From assembly GCA_037349315.1 (NCBI GenBank), contig JBAIAC010000272.1:186001-250000 (forward strand): DNA of 64,000 bases. Direction: 5' to 3'. Below are positions 44,590 through 54,725 of this stretch, piece by piece. The position numbers were made by a program, and so were the translations under genes. The notes beneath the pieces are model-generated. The model made no database searches and had not been told where the DNA came from. It was given only the letters and a program-made list of their open reading frames with translations. How positions within the stretch are numbered: the stretch's first letter is position 1; every line of letters starts with the position of its first letter. The DNA is from Chelydra serpentina. Lineage: Eukaryota; Chordata; Testudines; Chelydridae.

Positions 44590-45958
44590 CAGAATCATAG
44601 AATCATAGGACTGTAAGGGACCTTGAGAGGTCATCCAGTCCAGCCCCTGCACTCATAAGTATAATCTAGACCATCCCTGACAGGTGTTTGTCGAACCTGC
44701 TCTTAAAAACCTCCCCTGACTGAGATTCCACAACCTCCCTGGGAAATTCACTCCAGTGCTTAACAGCCCTGACAGACAGGGAGTTTTTCCTGATGTCCAT
44801 CCTAAACTACCCTTGCTGCAATTTAAGCCCTTGGTTCTTGTCCTATCCTCAGATGAAGAATAATGTGTCCCCTCCCTCCTTGTAACAACCTTTTCTGTAC
44901 TTGAAAACTGTGATCACGTCCCCTCTCGGTCATCTCTTCTCCAGACTAAACACACCCAATTGTTTTCAATCTTCCCTCACAGCTCACGTTTTCTAGAGCT
45001 TTCATCATTTTTGTTGCTCTTCTCTGCACTTTCTCCACTTTGTCCCCATCTTTCCTGAAATGTGGTGCCCAGGATTGGACATAATCCTCAACAAGGACAA
45101 GTGCAGAGTCCTGCACTTAGGACAGAAGAATCCCATGCACTGCTGCAGACTAGGGACCGAATGGCTGGGCAGCAGTTCTGCAGAAAAGGACCTAGGAGTT
45201 ACAGTGGACGAAAAGCTGAATATGAGTCAACACTGTGCCCTTGTAGCCAAGAAGGCTAACGGCATTTTGGGCTGTATAAGTAGGGGCATTTCCAGCAGAT
45301 CGAGGGACGTGATTATTCCCCTCTATTCGGCACTGGTGAGGCCTCATTTGGAGTACTGTGTCCAGTTTTGGGCCCCACACTACAAAAAGGATGTGGATAA
45401 ATTGGAAAGAGTCCAACGGAGGGCAACAAAAATGATTAGGGTGCTCCAGCAGGAGAGGCTGAGGGAACTAGGATTGTTTAGCCTGCAGAAGAGAAGAGTG
45501 GGGGGGGATATGATAGCTGCTTTCAACTACCTAAAAGGGGGTTCCAAAGAGGATGGGTCTAGACTGTTCTCAGTGGTAGAAGATGACAGAACAAGGAGTA
45601 ATGGTCTCAAGTTGCAGAGGGGGAGGTTTAGGTTGGATATTAGGGAAAACTTTTTCACTAGTAGGGTGGTGAAGCACTGGAATGGGTTACCTAGGGAGGT
45701 GGTGGAATCTCCTTCCTTAGAGGTTTTTAAGGTCAGGCTTGACAAAGCCCTGGCTGGGATGATCTAGTTGGGGTTGGTCCTGCTTTGAGCAGGGGGTTGG
45801 ACTAGATACCTCCTGAGGTCCCTTCCAACCCTGAGATTCTATGATTCTATGATTCTATACTCCAGCTGAGGCCTAATCAGTGTGGACTCCCTCCAGAAAC
45901 AAAGGACTGTGCTTAAAAAACCCAGGGAACACCTCAAAACCTCAGGAAACTGCAATAT
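44590..45958 (-). mobile_element. CR1 LINE fragment, split by a nested CR1
   Basis: Minus-strand paralogue of 41,280-41,870, in two pieces (44,590-45,079 and 45,859-45,958) around a plus-strand CR1. Confidence 0.88.
45080..45858 (+). mobile_element. nested CR1 with open ORF2 C-terminus
   Basis: A 5'-truncated CR1 with an open frame of about 230 codons to a stop at 45,767. It is the C-terminal part of the ORF2 reverse transcriptase protein after the palm: [65 protein letters not shown]. The 3' end carries the ggttggactagatacctcctgagg segment and three ATTCTATG repeats. It is the best preserved CR1 in the window but lacks endonuclease and catalytic domains. Confidence 0.92.
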
Positions 45959-46686
45959 CTAAAATTTGATGGCTGCGTTTAATAATTTAAAAAAAGAAAA
46001 GGATGCAAATAGGAGCAATTTGAGATCCACTCTCACAAATGAGAGGAAATGCCGGGTAGGCAGGTGGCAAGTAGCCCCAGCACCCGGAGTGCTGGGTGGG
46101 TGCATGGTGCAGCCCCCAGTGGCTCCAGCACCCAGGGCACCGGCCCCCACACCCTGAGTGCTCAGAGCACCAGAGGCCTGGCCCCCAGAGTTCAGAGCAC
46201 TCTGCGTCACGAGTACCAGCCCCTACCAGCCCCATGGAGTCATGGGCTGCAGGCCGCCCCCCTTAGCCCCTTTGGTATGACCCAGTATGGCCATTCTCCT
46301 GTTCTTACAAAGTGTGTGAGGGGCATTGAGGATCCAGATGGGGATGGCAGGAGAGGGAGCTGGGTGCGAGTCTTGGAGAATTTGAGCTGCAGTAGCTGAA
46401 GCTGGGACAACAGGGTGGGGCGGCAAGTGGTGGCAGGACTCTTGCTGCCGGGGTCTAGCTGCCCAAATTCCTCCCCGTGCCGCTGGGCCCCAGTCGCCTT
46501 CAGCCACCAGGAAACCCAGGAACTAAGGCAGGAATGGGGCGAGGGAGCAAGTCAAGCTGAGCAAGGCAGGAAAAAAAATTCATCTTCCCTCCATGGGCCG
46601 CTCGCAATGACGTCCTTTTTGTGTGCCATGACTGGCAAACACATCCCAGACAGAGAAGCAACAAGCCAGAAAAGAGTCTTGTAGGG

Positions 46687-46693
46687 GCCGAAG

Positions 46694-46726
<33 letters not shown>

Positions 46727-46759
46727 AAAAGGTCCCTGGTTCAATCCCAGGCTTTGGCA
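46687..46759 (+). tRNA. tRNA-Phe (GAA), anticodon stem weakened
   Basis: GCCGAAG/CTTTGGC acceptor, A box TAGCTCAGTTGG, loop CTGAAGA, B box GGTTCAATCCC. Anticodon stem TCAGA/TCAAA has two mismatches, unlike its IR2 partner at 40,457. Confidence 0.82.
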
Positions 46760-47105
46760 TGCTCTTTGGTCCCTTTGTGTGCAGGGGTGGGCTGTTTTCT
46801 CGCAGCGCAGTGGTACCTCTACCCACCACGAGTCCCTCATTTCAGGCTCCCCAGCAGGAAAAGACAGTGGGGGCTTGTGCCCACCTGGGCTTTCCTTCTT
46901 CTCTTGCTCTGTCTAAGCAAGGGGAAGGAAAAGACGCTCTCCTTCAGGCTGGAGTCACAAGGGCAAGAGAAGGTTGACTTCCTGAGCTCCGGCTCCAGTC
47001 CTTTTTGCTACCAGTTGATCTCTCGAAGGGCTGCCGCTTTCTCCAGGTTCGCCCATCGGTGTGTGCCAGTGTGAGCACCAGCCAAGTGGCTGGCATTTGA
47101 AGGAA

Positions 47106-47170
47106 GTTTCTGTGGTGCAGTGGTTATCACATTTGTGAAATACCCAAAAGGTCCCTGGTTCAGACATAGG
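47106..47170 (+). pseudogene. tRNA-Val pseudogene
   Basis: The 5' half GTTTCTGTGGTGCAGTGG is preserved, but the anticodon arm reads ATTTGTGAAATACCCAAAAG and the T-arm breaks off after GGTTCAGA. Partner of the intact copy at 40,036. Confidence 0.85.
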
Positions 47171-47579
47171 TTGGCTTCCTTTTTCCAGCTCCCCTAGCTG
47201 TCCAGCAAGACACTCCTCCTTCTGCCACTGGCCTGTCCTTGGGATAACCCCAACCCCTGCAGGACAGAGGGTGGTGAAATGAGCTGAGAAAGCGCCTTAG
47301 CATCAGCCGGGGAAAACTGCAGGATCTCGGCCAGTCACCTCTTGGAGCCTTGTGGCTTGGCCTCCTCAGCCCTTGGAGGTTGGCCGAGGGAGGCTGGTCT
47401 CCCTGCTGGCCTCCCTTGTGTGACTTGCCAAAGGAGGAAGTGAGGCGGGAATGGGGCAAAGGAGGAAGGTCGTGCTGAGGAAGGCAGGACAGAAGCTAAG
47501 CACCTCAGTGCGGCTCAGTGGGGTTAGTAGAACGGCACCGTTTGTCCTGCCAAAGCCTGGGGAGGTGCGGCTGTGGAAA

Positions 47580-49038
47580 GTGGGCAGATACCGGACTAAC
47601 ACCCACTGCAGGCCCCTGCAGACGAGCATGTGGGGCGGCGGCTGACGTTCTGCAGCCAGCATCCGAATGCTGGAGGAAAGCGGGGCCCGGCCCCCAGCTG
47701 GGGCCTCTGACCCCTCCCACTCAGGGGGCTCCTTTTGGCAGCGGGGGAGGAGATTTTTCCCCAAGCAGCTTTTCCCCAGCTGGCGAGAAGCAGAGAAACA
47801 CCCAGGCTCCAAAGGTGCTATTTAACCGGCCCCCTCCAGCACAGGCAGACGGCTCTGACGCTAGTCCGGTGTCCGCCCACTTTCTGTGGTGAGCTGGGAA
47901 GGCCAGACGCTGGATTGGGACCAGCTGGGGCTCACATGCTGATCTTTGCCCTCCCCAGCCCCCCTGGACCAGAGCCTTCGCCCCAGCAGCCAAACAGAGG
48001 ATTTGGCTCTAAAGAAAGCCGGACTTGCAGCCCAAGTGAGGGCTAAGGAAGCACAACTGTAATGGGACTCGAACCCTCAGCTCAAGACAGCTTATTTCCT
48101 CCCCCCCCAGTAACAGCCGGCTGGCTTGTGAAGCCTGTTATGAGAACCATAAACGGATTCTGTTCCCCGAAATCGGGCCAGCTAGTGAGCTTAGGGAGGG
48201 TTAATGACCCACCGGAGGTTGGCAGAAAGCAGCACGTTTATTACACTATCAGAGGGGTCGCCGTGTTAGTCTGGATCTGTAGAAGCGACAAAGGGTCCTG
48301 TGGCACCTTATAGACTAACAGAGGTATTGAAGCATAAGCTTTCGTGGGTCAATACCCACTTCTTCGGATGCAAGCAGTTTATTACACTGATATCTAAGCT
48401 CCAAAGAAGGGGGGGGTCACACTCACACTCACATACTCACGCTCCCAGGACAGGTACGGCACTGGAGATGTCAGGATCCTTCAAGGTAAGTGTCCCACCG
48501 CGCAGCGATGGGCGGGGCGACGAAGGTGAGTCTTCCCGAGGCAGGATGGACTGCAACGCGGTGAGCCACCGGCCAGGCGGTCCGGGTGAAGGGCCTTCAC
48601 GGGAGGTACAAGCTCGTGATTCCTGAGCACATGGCCCCTCCCCCTGTTAAGGACCAGCTCCTCATGGCCTGCGACTAGAGATGACTTGGCCACGTCTGCT
48701 TGGCCACACTCCAGCTCAGGCAGTGTCTGTGCAGTGTCCATGCGTTGGGTGTGTGATCGCTGCCTGGTCAGAGTCCCAGACACCCTCTTTACCTGGGAGC
48801 TCTTCTCATCTTCCAGCTGGCTAACAGCCCATCCAGCCCAGCAGCATTCCAGGAGGGAGGGGAGGGGGAAAGCCGCTTCACAGGTCTTCAAAGAGGGAGA
48901 GGTGACAAAAGGCGGCGGGGGTGTGTGGAGTGAACACACCTTTGGAGTAACAAGTTCTACATAGCACACAGATCACTGCTGCTCCTACAACAGCCGCCTC
49001 GCTTGAAGGCCCAGAGCAAAAAGGACCAAGCACCTGCC
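47580..49038. other. no gene recognised
   Basis: Holds the repeat at 48,248-48,372. A T-arm-like GGGTTCGAGTCCC sits at ~48,063-48,075 on the minus strand without a cloverleaf. Longer frames on both strands lack support. Confidence 0.4.
48248..48372. repeat. dispersed ~125-bp repeat with internal hairpin
   Basis: The segment 'gtcgccgtgttagtctggat' through 'gcataagctttcgtgggtca' and 'atacccacttcttcggatgc' is a repeat I recognise as common in turtle and crocodilian DNA. GTGGGT...ACCCAC forms a hairpin. I cannot assign its class. Confidence 0.55.
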
Positions 49039-49110
49039 TACCAGAGGATGGCTTTGATCCATTGACCTCTGGGTTATGGGCCCAGCACACTGCCGCTGCG
49101 CCACTCTGCT
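49039..49110 (-). tRNA. initiator tRNA-Met (CAU), mildly degenerate
   Basis: Third iMet locus. Anticodon arm CTGGG-CCCATAA-CCCAG is kept. One acceptor base pair is lost (TACCAGAG) and the T arm has two changes (ATGGATCAAAGCCAT). Upstream and downstream flanks match the iMet parts of S1. Confidence 0.75.
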
Positions 49111-49117
49111 GGGTCTT

Positions 49118-49283
49118 TACATAAGAACCTAAGAGAGGCCGTACTGGGTCAGACCAAAGGTCCATCCAGCCCAGTATCCTGTCCACCGACAGTGGCCAAT
49201 GCCAGGTGTCCTGGAGTGAATGGACCCAACAGGTAATGATCAAGTGATCTCTCTCCTGCCATCCATCACCCCCCTTTGCCCAC
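49118..49283 (-). mobile_element. CR1 tail inserted in iMet flank
   Basis: Minus-strand CR1 3' end (ataagaacctaagagaggcc ...). It interrupts sequence that is continuous next to the iMet genes at 20.28 and 35.79 kb. Confidence 0.8.
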
Positions 49284-49392
49284 AGCCTCCAGCACCCAGC
49301 CTCCAGCATCCACACTAGCGCCTTGCGAGCGCTGGCGCTGGCCGGCAGAGACACAGGCTGCTGGGCAGCAGCCTTAGGAGCAACAAACTCGC

Positions 49393-49466
49393 GTCTCTGT
49401 GGCGTAATGGGTCAGCGTGTTCGACTATTCACTGAAAGGCTGGCGGTTCGAGCCCACCCAGGGACA
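49393..49466 (+). tRNA. tRNA-Asn (AUU)
   Basis: GTCTCTG/CAGGGAC acceptor, A box TGGCGTAATGGG, loop CTATTCA (anticodon ATT), B box GGTTCGAGCCC. Anticodon stem TTCGA/CTGAA has one mismatch and one G-T pair. AUU anticodons for Asn exist in vertebrates as minor genes. No TTTT close by. Confidence 0.78.
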
Positions 49467-49818
49467 GCAATAACCCCGTGTTCCTCAAGACCTGCTGAGA
49501 GCCCCATAGGCCCCCTTCTTGCCGCCTCAAAAGCGTCCCTCTTGGCCTCAGTGGTTTCAGCGAGGCCCGAAGCGTGCGCTAGATGCGACTCAGAAGCCCA
49601 TCTCCCAGCAGCCAGGCCGGAGGCTCAGGCTTAATCCTCAAGGCCGAGCGCAAAACCTTCAGCCGGGCACGTTTCGCTCCCTTCCCGCCTCCGCCCAAGC
49701 AGCAAGGGAGAAACGGATGATACTCGCCGGCTCGAAGGCGCCTCCCTCCCACTTCTCTGTAGGCTGCTGTGATGTTGTTAATATGAACTGGGACCATAGA
49801 GATCATTGTTGCCACCAC

Positions 49819-50700
49819 TGTGATAGATTTGCAGCAATATTGTACAAAGCTTGTCGTGCGCCGTGTCTATGACAATGATGCTCTGATTTGCTGGTTATAA
49901 TGATGCTAGCTGTATGTGTGTACCATTTTGTATTTGAAGTGAGGAATATGGGCTATGAACTTGTATCTCAAATGTATTTGATTCCAAGTAGCCTCAGTGA
50001 TGCATTTGGTCAGCTTCTTGAGAAAGGATATTCTCAGTAAGTGCCCGATCAAGAAACACTTAACTGACAATGGACTTTGGGAGATGCCAATCCACATCTC
50101 ATGGATGGGAATGTTCAAACTAACATGGAAACAATGGTGTCGGCCTGCAAACCGAGTCGTGCATGGACATGTGACTTGCCCATGTGACTCCAGACTCCAT
50201 CTTGCTGCTGTGATTTTCCACAGTAAGAACGGAGGGGTGTCCTTCCACAGGCAGAAACTATAAAAGGCCCTGGAAACCCCTCCGTGTTCTCTTCACTCCT
50301 GCTTCTGACCTCTGGAGGGACTTTGCTACAAACTGAAGCTCTGAACAAAGGACTGAGTGACACATCCCAGCCGTGGATGTACGCCAGAGAATTGATTTGA
50401 ACCTGCAGTTTAGTCCATCGCTGCGACAAGCCTGAGCCAAGAACTTTGCCGTTACTGTATGGAACTGATTCCATTTAACCAATCTTAGCTCTCCTCTATA
50501 TCGTTTTCCTTTTATGAATAAACCTTGAGATTTTAGATTCTAAGGGATTGGCATCAGCTTGATTTGTGGGGAAGATCTGACTTTTACATTGACCTGGGCC
50601 TGTGGCTTGGTCCTTTGGGATCGGGAGAACCTTTTTTTTCCTTTTACTGGGACATTGGTTTTCATAACCAGTCAGCCTTGTTGTCAGACAACTACCGGTG
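49819..50700 (+). mobile_element. LTR-like segment (TATA and polyA signal)
   Basis: It begins TGTGATAG exactly where two paralogous tRNA-Asn flanks (49,656-49,818 and 51,378-51,540) stop matching. It has TATAAAAGG at 50,259 and AATAAA at 50,517, a U3-R-U5-like layout. 3' boundary and family are unknown. Confidence 0.5.
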
Positions 50701-50779
50701 TGGTGCTCTGCTCTGCTCTGTTCAATGTTGATCTCAGTTGGCTGCATGTGTGTGTTCCCTCTGTGTGCTGCCCCAGCTC

Positions 50780-51297
50780 TGCGCAGATAGCTGACACAGC
50801 AGGCCCGAGAGAACCCCCAAAGACCACAGACTCTGATAAGGTACGAAGGCACCCGGCCAGGTTTATTGTCGAGGAGAAACACAATCTCTAGCCCCCCCGA
50901 TTATAAATTATAACTCTACGGTTTATGTCCCTATGTGCACCCTGGCAATGGACACAGCTTAGTCAGTGGCAGGACTTTCCACTGCCCCCTAGGCCGGACA
51001 AAGACAACTCCTCGGGGGTGAATTCTTATACACAGGTACAAACAAGTTACACATCACTCCTGACGTATTGAGGTGCAACCCTTCTACGTAACAAGGTACA
51101 ACCCCTCTACGCAGTGAGGTGCCGCCTCCCACCTTGTACATGTTGGTTCGAACAAAACAACTCTATCCGTCATATTACCCTTTTGCCCCTGTCTTTAGGA
51201 TGGGCCAGCCTGTTCCTTGTTATCTGTGTGGAATGTACAAGTGTTCTGGTACCTTTTAGGTTTGTGTACTTTTGCAACATCAGCCCTTTCCTTGCCA
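50780..51297 (-). mobile_element. second LTR-like segment, opposite strand
   Basis: On the minus strand, AATAAA lies at 50,862-50,867 with a TATAATTTATAAT stretch upstream. The segment ends where the truncated tRNA-Asn begins. No target duplication identified. Confidence 0.4.
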
Positions 51298-51370
51298 ACT
51301 TCTGTGAGCAATGGGTCAGCGCGTTCGGCTATTAACCGGAAAGCTAGTGGTTCGAGCCCACCCAGGGACA
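51298..51370 (+). pseudogene. tRNA-Asn (AUU), 5' end damaged
   Basis: D, anticodon (TTCGG-CTATTAA-CCGGA) and T arms are good. The acceptor 5' strand and A box are altered (ttctgtgagcaatggg instead of gtctctgtggcgcaatggg). Tandem partner of 49,393. Confidence 0.72.
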
Positions 51371-51542
51371 GTGATAACCTTCAGCCGGGCACGTTTCGCT
51401 CCCTTCCCACCTCCGCCCAAGCAGCAAGGGAGAAACGGACGAGACTCACCGGCTCGAAGACGCCTCCCTCCCACTTCTCTGTAGGCTGCTGTGACATTGT
51501 TAATATGAACTGGGACCATAGAGATCATTCTTACCACCACTT

Positions 51543-51616
51543 GGTACCATGGCTTAGCTGGTTAAAGCACCTGTTTCGTAAACAGGAGATTCTGGGTTCA
51601 ACTCCCAGTGGTGCCT
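51543..51616 (+). tRNA. tRNA-Thr (CGU)
   Basis: GGTACCA/TGGTGCC acceptor, A box TGGCTTAGCTGG, CCTGT-TTCGTAA-ACAGG (anticodon CGT), B box GGTTCAACTCC, TTTT about 12 bases downstream. Inverted relative of 55-128. Confidence 0.92.
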
Positions 51617-51627
51617 TGTTGAGTGGC

Positions 51628-51716
51628 TTTTGGGGCACCTGGTATTGGCTACTGTCAGAAGAGAAGATACAGAGCTAGATGGGCCTTTGGTCTAGCCCAG
51701 TGTGGCTGTTTTTATG
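51628..51716 (+). mobile_element. CR1 3' tail next to tRNA-Thr
   Basis: ggcttttggggcacctggta ... ctagcccagtgtggctgttt, TTCTTATG-type CR1 end. The same tail flanks the tRNA-Thr at the left end of the window. Confidence 0.8.
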
Positions 51717-52323
51717 GTGTAAATTTCACTCCCAGGCACTGATAATAGTTACTGAAAGTATTGGTGTTAAGAGCTGATAGGTCCGTGTGCCAGGCTCCTC
51801 CCAGACGAACCCTTCCCTTGGGACAGGGGCAGGTCTGACTCTCACACCAAATGGCTCCTTGTGGCTGCCAGAATCTGTGGGCGGCTCATTCAGTTTACGC
51901 CGAGGGTGGAGTCCTGCTTTGTGCACCGTGTCTGAGACTGAAAATCCTAAACCACCCTTTGAAATAACGAATGCAGCAGGACGTGTTATGGTCCCTGCCC
52001 CAAAGCAGACAGACCAATGGAGAGCTGAGTCCTGACCTGACCCCCCTTCCAGCCCTGGATTCGCCCCCCAATCATCCTACTGCCACTCACAGACGTGGAG
52101 GTGCTGACGGAGGGAGGGGTGACTCTGGGATGGGGTTCTTCTCTAAAGATGGCTGCAGAAAGGTGGGGCTCAGCTCTGTCAGCGACCTGCCCAGTTGCCT
52201 CGCTGACAGGGGATGCCGACCTTTCTGTAAGGCGCATAAAGGGGGAATTTGGCTTCCTAGCGAATGTGTTGAATGTGCAATTATGAGAGGGGATTTACAT
52301 CCCTCCATCAGTTGTACTTTAGG

Positions 52324-52396
52324 GCACCAGTGGCCTAATGGATAAGGGATTTGCTTCCTAAACCAGGGCTTGTGGGTTCAAGTTTCATTTAGGGTA
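52324..52396 (+). pseudogene. tRNA-Arg (CCU)-like, degenerate
   Basis: GCACCAGTGGCCTAATGG start fits tRNA-Arg(CCT), loop TTCCTAA. Anticodon stem (TTTGC/ACCAG), T stem and acceptor 3' strand (ATTTAGGGT) are mostly broken. Confidence 0.7.
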
Positions 52397-53456
52397 AAAA
52401 GCTACATTTTCCTGTACATTGCACATAAACCTTGGTCTTATTTTCACCAAGGAAGCTGGGAGCTGTTGGAACACAAAGTTCCGGGTCTTGGGAACAATCC
52501 CCCAGAAAAGTCAACTTCCACTCGACAAATGATTTCTAGACCCATCAGTAGCAAACAGTTAAATTTAAGAATTTTATGAAGATAATGTTAAAAATAAAAA
52601 CAACAGTACAGAGTTTAAGCATAGAGGTTTTTGGTTATCAGGGAATAAGGTACAGATTATCAAGGAGAGCGAAGTTCGGTTTAGGATCGAATGACGCAGA
52701 ATATGTGTTTCTTACAAAATCCCCAATTGGGGGTAAAGAAAACAAAGCAACACAATGCAAACTAAGAAATCCTAGGACAAAAGTACACAAAGGAAAATAG
52801 CTCAGCTCAAACCAACACAACACAGGCACCAAACGAGCTGAAGCAAAACAATGCACCATAAAACTATGCAACACAATATTGTGCATCAGAGTTCCAAATG
52901 GCACCACGCAAAACAGAACAGGACACAGCACAAAAGAGAATTGTCCTGCTTAGCAGAGTTATATAGAATCTACCATAACAATTCACGAGAGAACATTAAA
53001 AAACAAAGAGCGAGAAAGTTGCCTAAACTTATTACTAATAAACATCCAACGGGCATTCCCCTTAGAGTATAATATAACAATAGGGAAGTGGCAATGTGTC
53101 CAATTGTTAAAACAAATTCCCTGTTAGGACCAGTCCCAATCTGGGGTCAGTGACGCTGCATCCGAACTGAGGTACATGTTATTCAAAACAGTCTGTTCAC
53201 TGGCCAGTTACCCCTATTGAATACAGACACAGCCATATTCGATGCATTGGTTACTGTCCATTCGGCAGGTTATTTCCTACTTATTTATAATCACTGAAGC
53301 TGCTCTAAGCGGATGGGAGAGAGCTGTCCCGTCCGTGTAGTGAATCCACCTCCCCGAGAGGTGGGAGCTATGTCAGTGGGAGAAGCTATGTCGGTAGGTG
53401 AGCAAGCTGTTCTGTTTACACATCTATATAATGTTTAATCAAACATGTGCCTCATG
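52397..53456. other. AT-rich sequence upstream of tRNA-Cys
   Basis: Low-complexity A-rich DNA at 52,550-52,930 (repeated aacacaac words). Then from 52,940 the same upstream flank as at 32,590-33,246. Confidence 0.45.
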
Positions 53457-53528
53457 GGGGGTATAGCTCAGTGGCAGAGTGTTTGACTGCAGATCAAGTG
53501 GTCCTTGGTTCAAGTCCAAGTGCCCCCT
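53457..53528 (+). tRNA. tRNA-Cys (GCA)
   Basis: GGGGGTA/TGCCCCC acceptor, A box TAGCTCAGTGG, loop CTGCAGA, B box GGTTCAAGTCC. It looks functional. Third member of the tRNA-Cys set, sharing ~500 bp of upstream flank with 33,247. Confidence 0.9.
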
Positions 53529-53613
53529 TAAAACCCCCATCCTTTAACAAAAATAATTGCATATCCATTTCCATTACATTCAGGAGTTCCACCAAATGGG
53601 GATGCCTGAAATA

Positions 53614-53731
53614 GGGTGACCAGACAGCAAATGTGAAAAGTCAGAACGGGGGTGGGGGTAATAGGAGCCTATATAAGAAAAAGACCCAAAAATCAGAACT
53701 GTCCCTATAAAATCAGGACATATGGTCACCC
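53614..53731. mobile_element. MITE with TA target duplication
   Basis: Inverse orientation of the 9,292 element: GGGTGACCAGAC...ATGGTCACCC between TA dinucleotides. Confidence 0.75.
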
Positions 53732-54354
53732 TAGACTGAAATGGATGGAAACACTCAACATTTTCCTGTGCAAATGCATAAAAAACTGGCAAACACGTCC
53801 CTCAGTGCATCTATACTGTGATAAAAGCCCTGCAGCCCGGCTGGCCTGGATCATCTGACTTGGACATCTCGGTCTCAGGTTGTGGGGCTAAAAACTGCAG
53901 TGTGGACATTTGGCTCAGGCTGGAGCTGGACACCACAAGCCCATGTTAACTCAAGTTATGTCAGCATAGACTCGCTACGGTTACTATGTCACTTCTGTGA
54001 CTTACTTGTGCTATTCTAATAAATACACTAGACCTGTAATGGTGATAAATGACACCACCATACAAGTATATTGAAGGCGAACCCTAAGGAAATTAAGAGT
54101 TTAAATTATCCTCCACATGGCCCGTGTCCCACTAAAATAAATCCAACCCACAGGTCACAAGGCTCAATGTCAGGATGCTCCATGGTGCTGAGAGTTTGCC
54201 TGACACCCCAGGGACACAGCGTGAGGTAGTGTCCCAGGCATCGATAGGAAAGGAGCAGAACCAGATTGACTTGGGTTGGGGAGAGAATTGAGAGTGTTTT
54301 AGGGGTCTGTGTAGACGTATTGCCCTGGTTAGAAACTGGCTAAAACACAGGCCT

Positions 54355-54436
54355 CGCTGCGAGCAGGATTCAAACCTACGCCGGGGAACCCTAGTGGATT
54401 TCAACTCCAACACCTTAACCGCTCGGCCATCACAGC
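54355..54436 (-). tRNA. tRNA-Ser (UGA)
   Basis: Minus strand GCTGTGA/TCGCAGC acceptor (all pairs form, one G-U), A box TGGCCGAGCGG, GTTGGA-GTTGAAA-TCCACT (anticodon TGA), variable arm, B box GGTTTGAATCC. Position 32 is G, unusual. Its flanks are not those of the AGA modules. Confidence 0.85.
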
Positions 54437-54479
54437 TGTGAGCACAGTAATGTGCCAATGCCAGAGAAACTGGTAAATA

Positions 54480-54724
54480 ATCCCAATGCCTGGGCTTGAA
54501 ACTGAAACACTCAGTCTCCCCCCGGCTCCTCCTACAGCCTTTGCCCAGTTTCCTGGGCAGAAGGTGTCACCTGGCCCCAATCCCCTCCTGGCTCAAGTTA
54601 CAGGCTCAGGTATCATCCCTCAAGTGAAGCCATCCCCTGCTATCCCATCCCCAGTGCAGACAGTGCCTGTAAAACTCCCCAGCAACATTCCCAGGTCAAT
54701 ACTCCCCACTCCCTACTGTGTCAC
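54480..54724 (-). mobile_element. partial Gypsy-family LTR relic
   Basis: Aligns to the central and right parts of the LTR family (cctgggcagaaggtgtcacct ... ccctactgtgtcaca) but lacks its left third. Older copy. Confidence 0.65.
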
Positions 54725-54725
54725 A

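Larger units (their letters stand above)
44580..47580. repeat. inverted repeat IR2, right arm
   Basis: Reverse complement of 39,620-41,885 with an extra ~780-bp CR1 inserted at ~45,080. Confidence 0.9.

Noticed and set aside
45060..45080. Start codon of the 235-codon frame as a host gene start
   Set aside because: The ATG is in the older CR1. The frame is the 5'-truncated ORF2 of the nested CR1.
48055..48085. Possible minus-strand tRNA T-arm (GGGTTCGAGTCCC)
   Set aside because: No D-arm, anticodon arm or pairing acceptor strand in reach.
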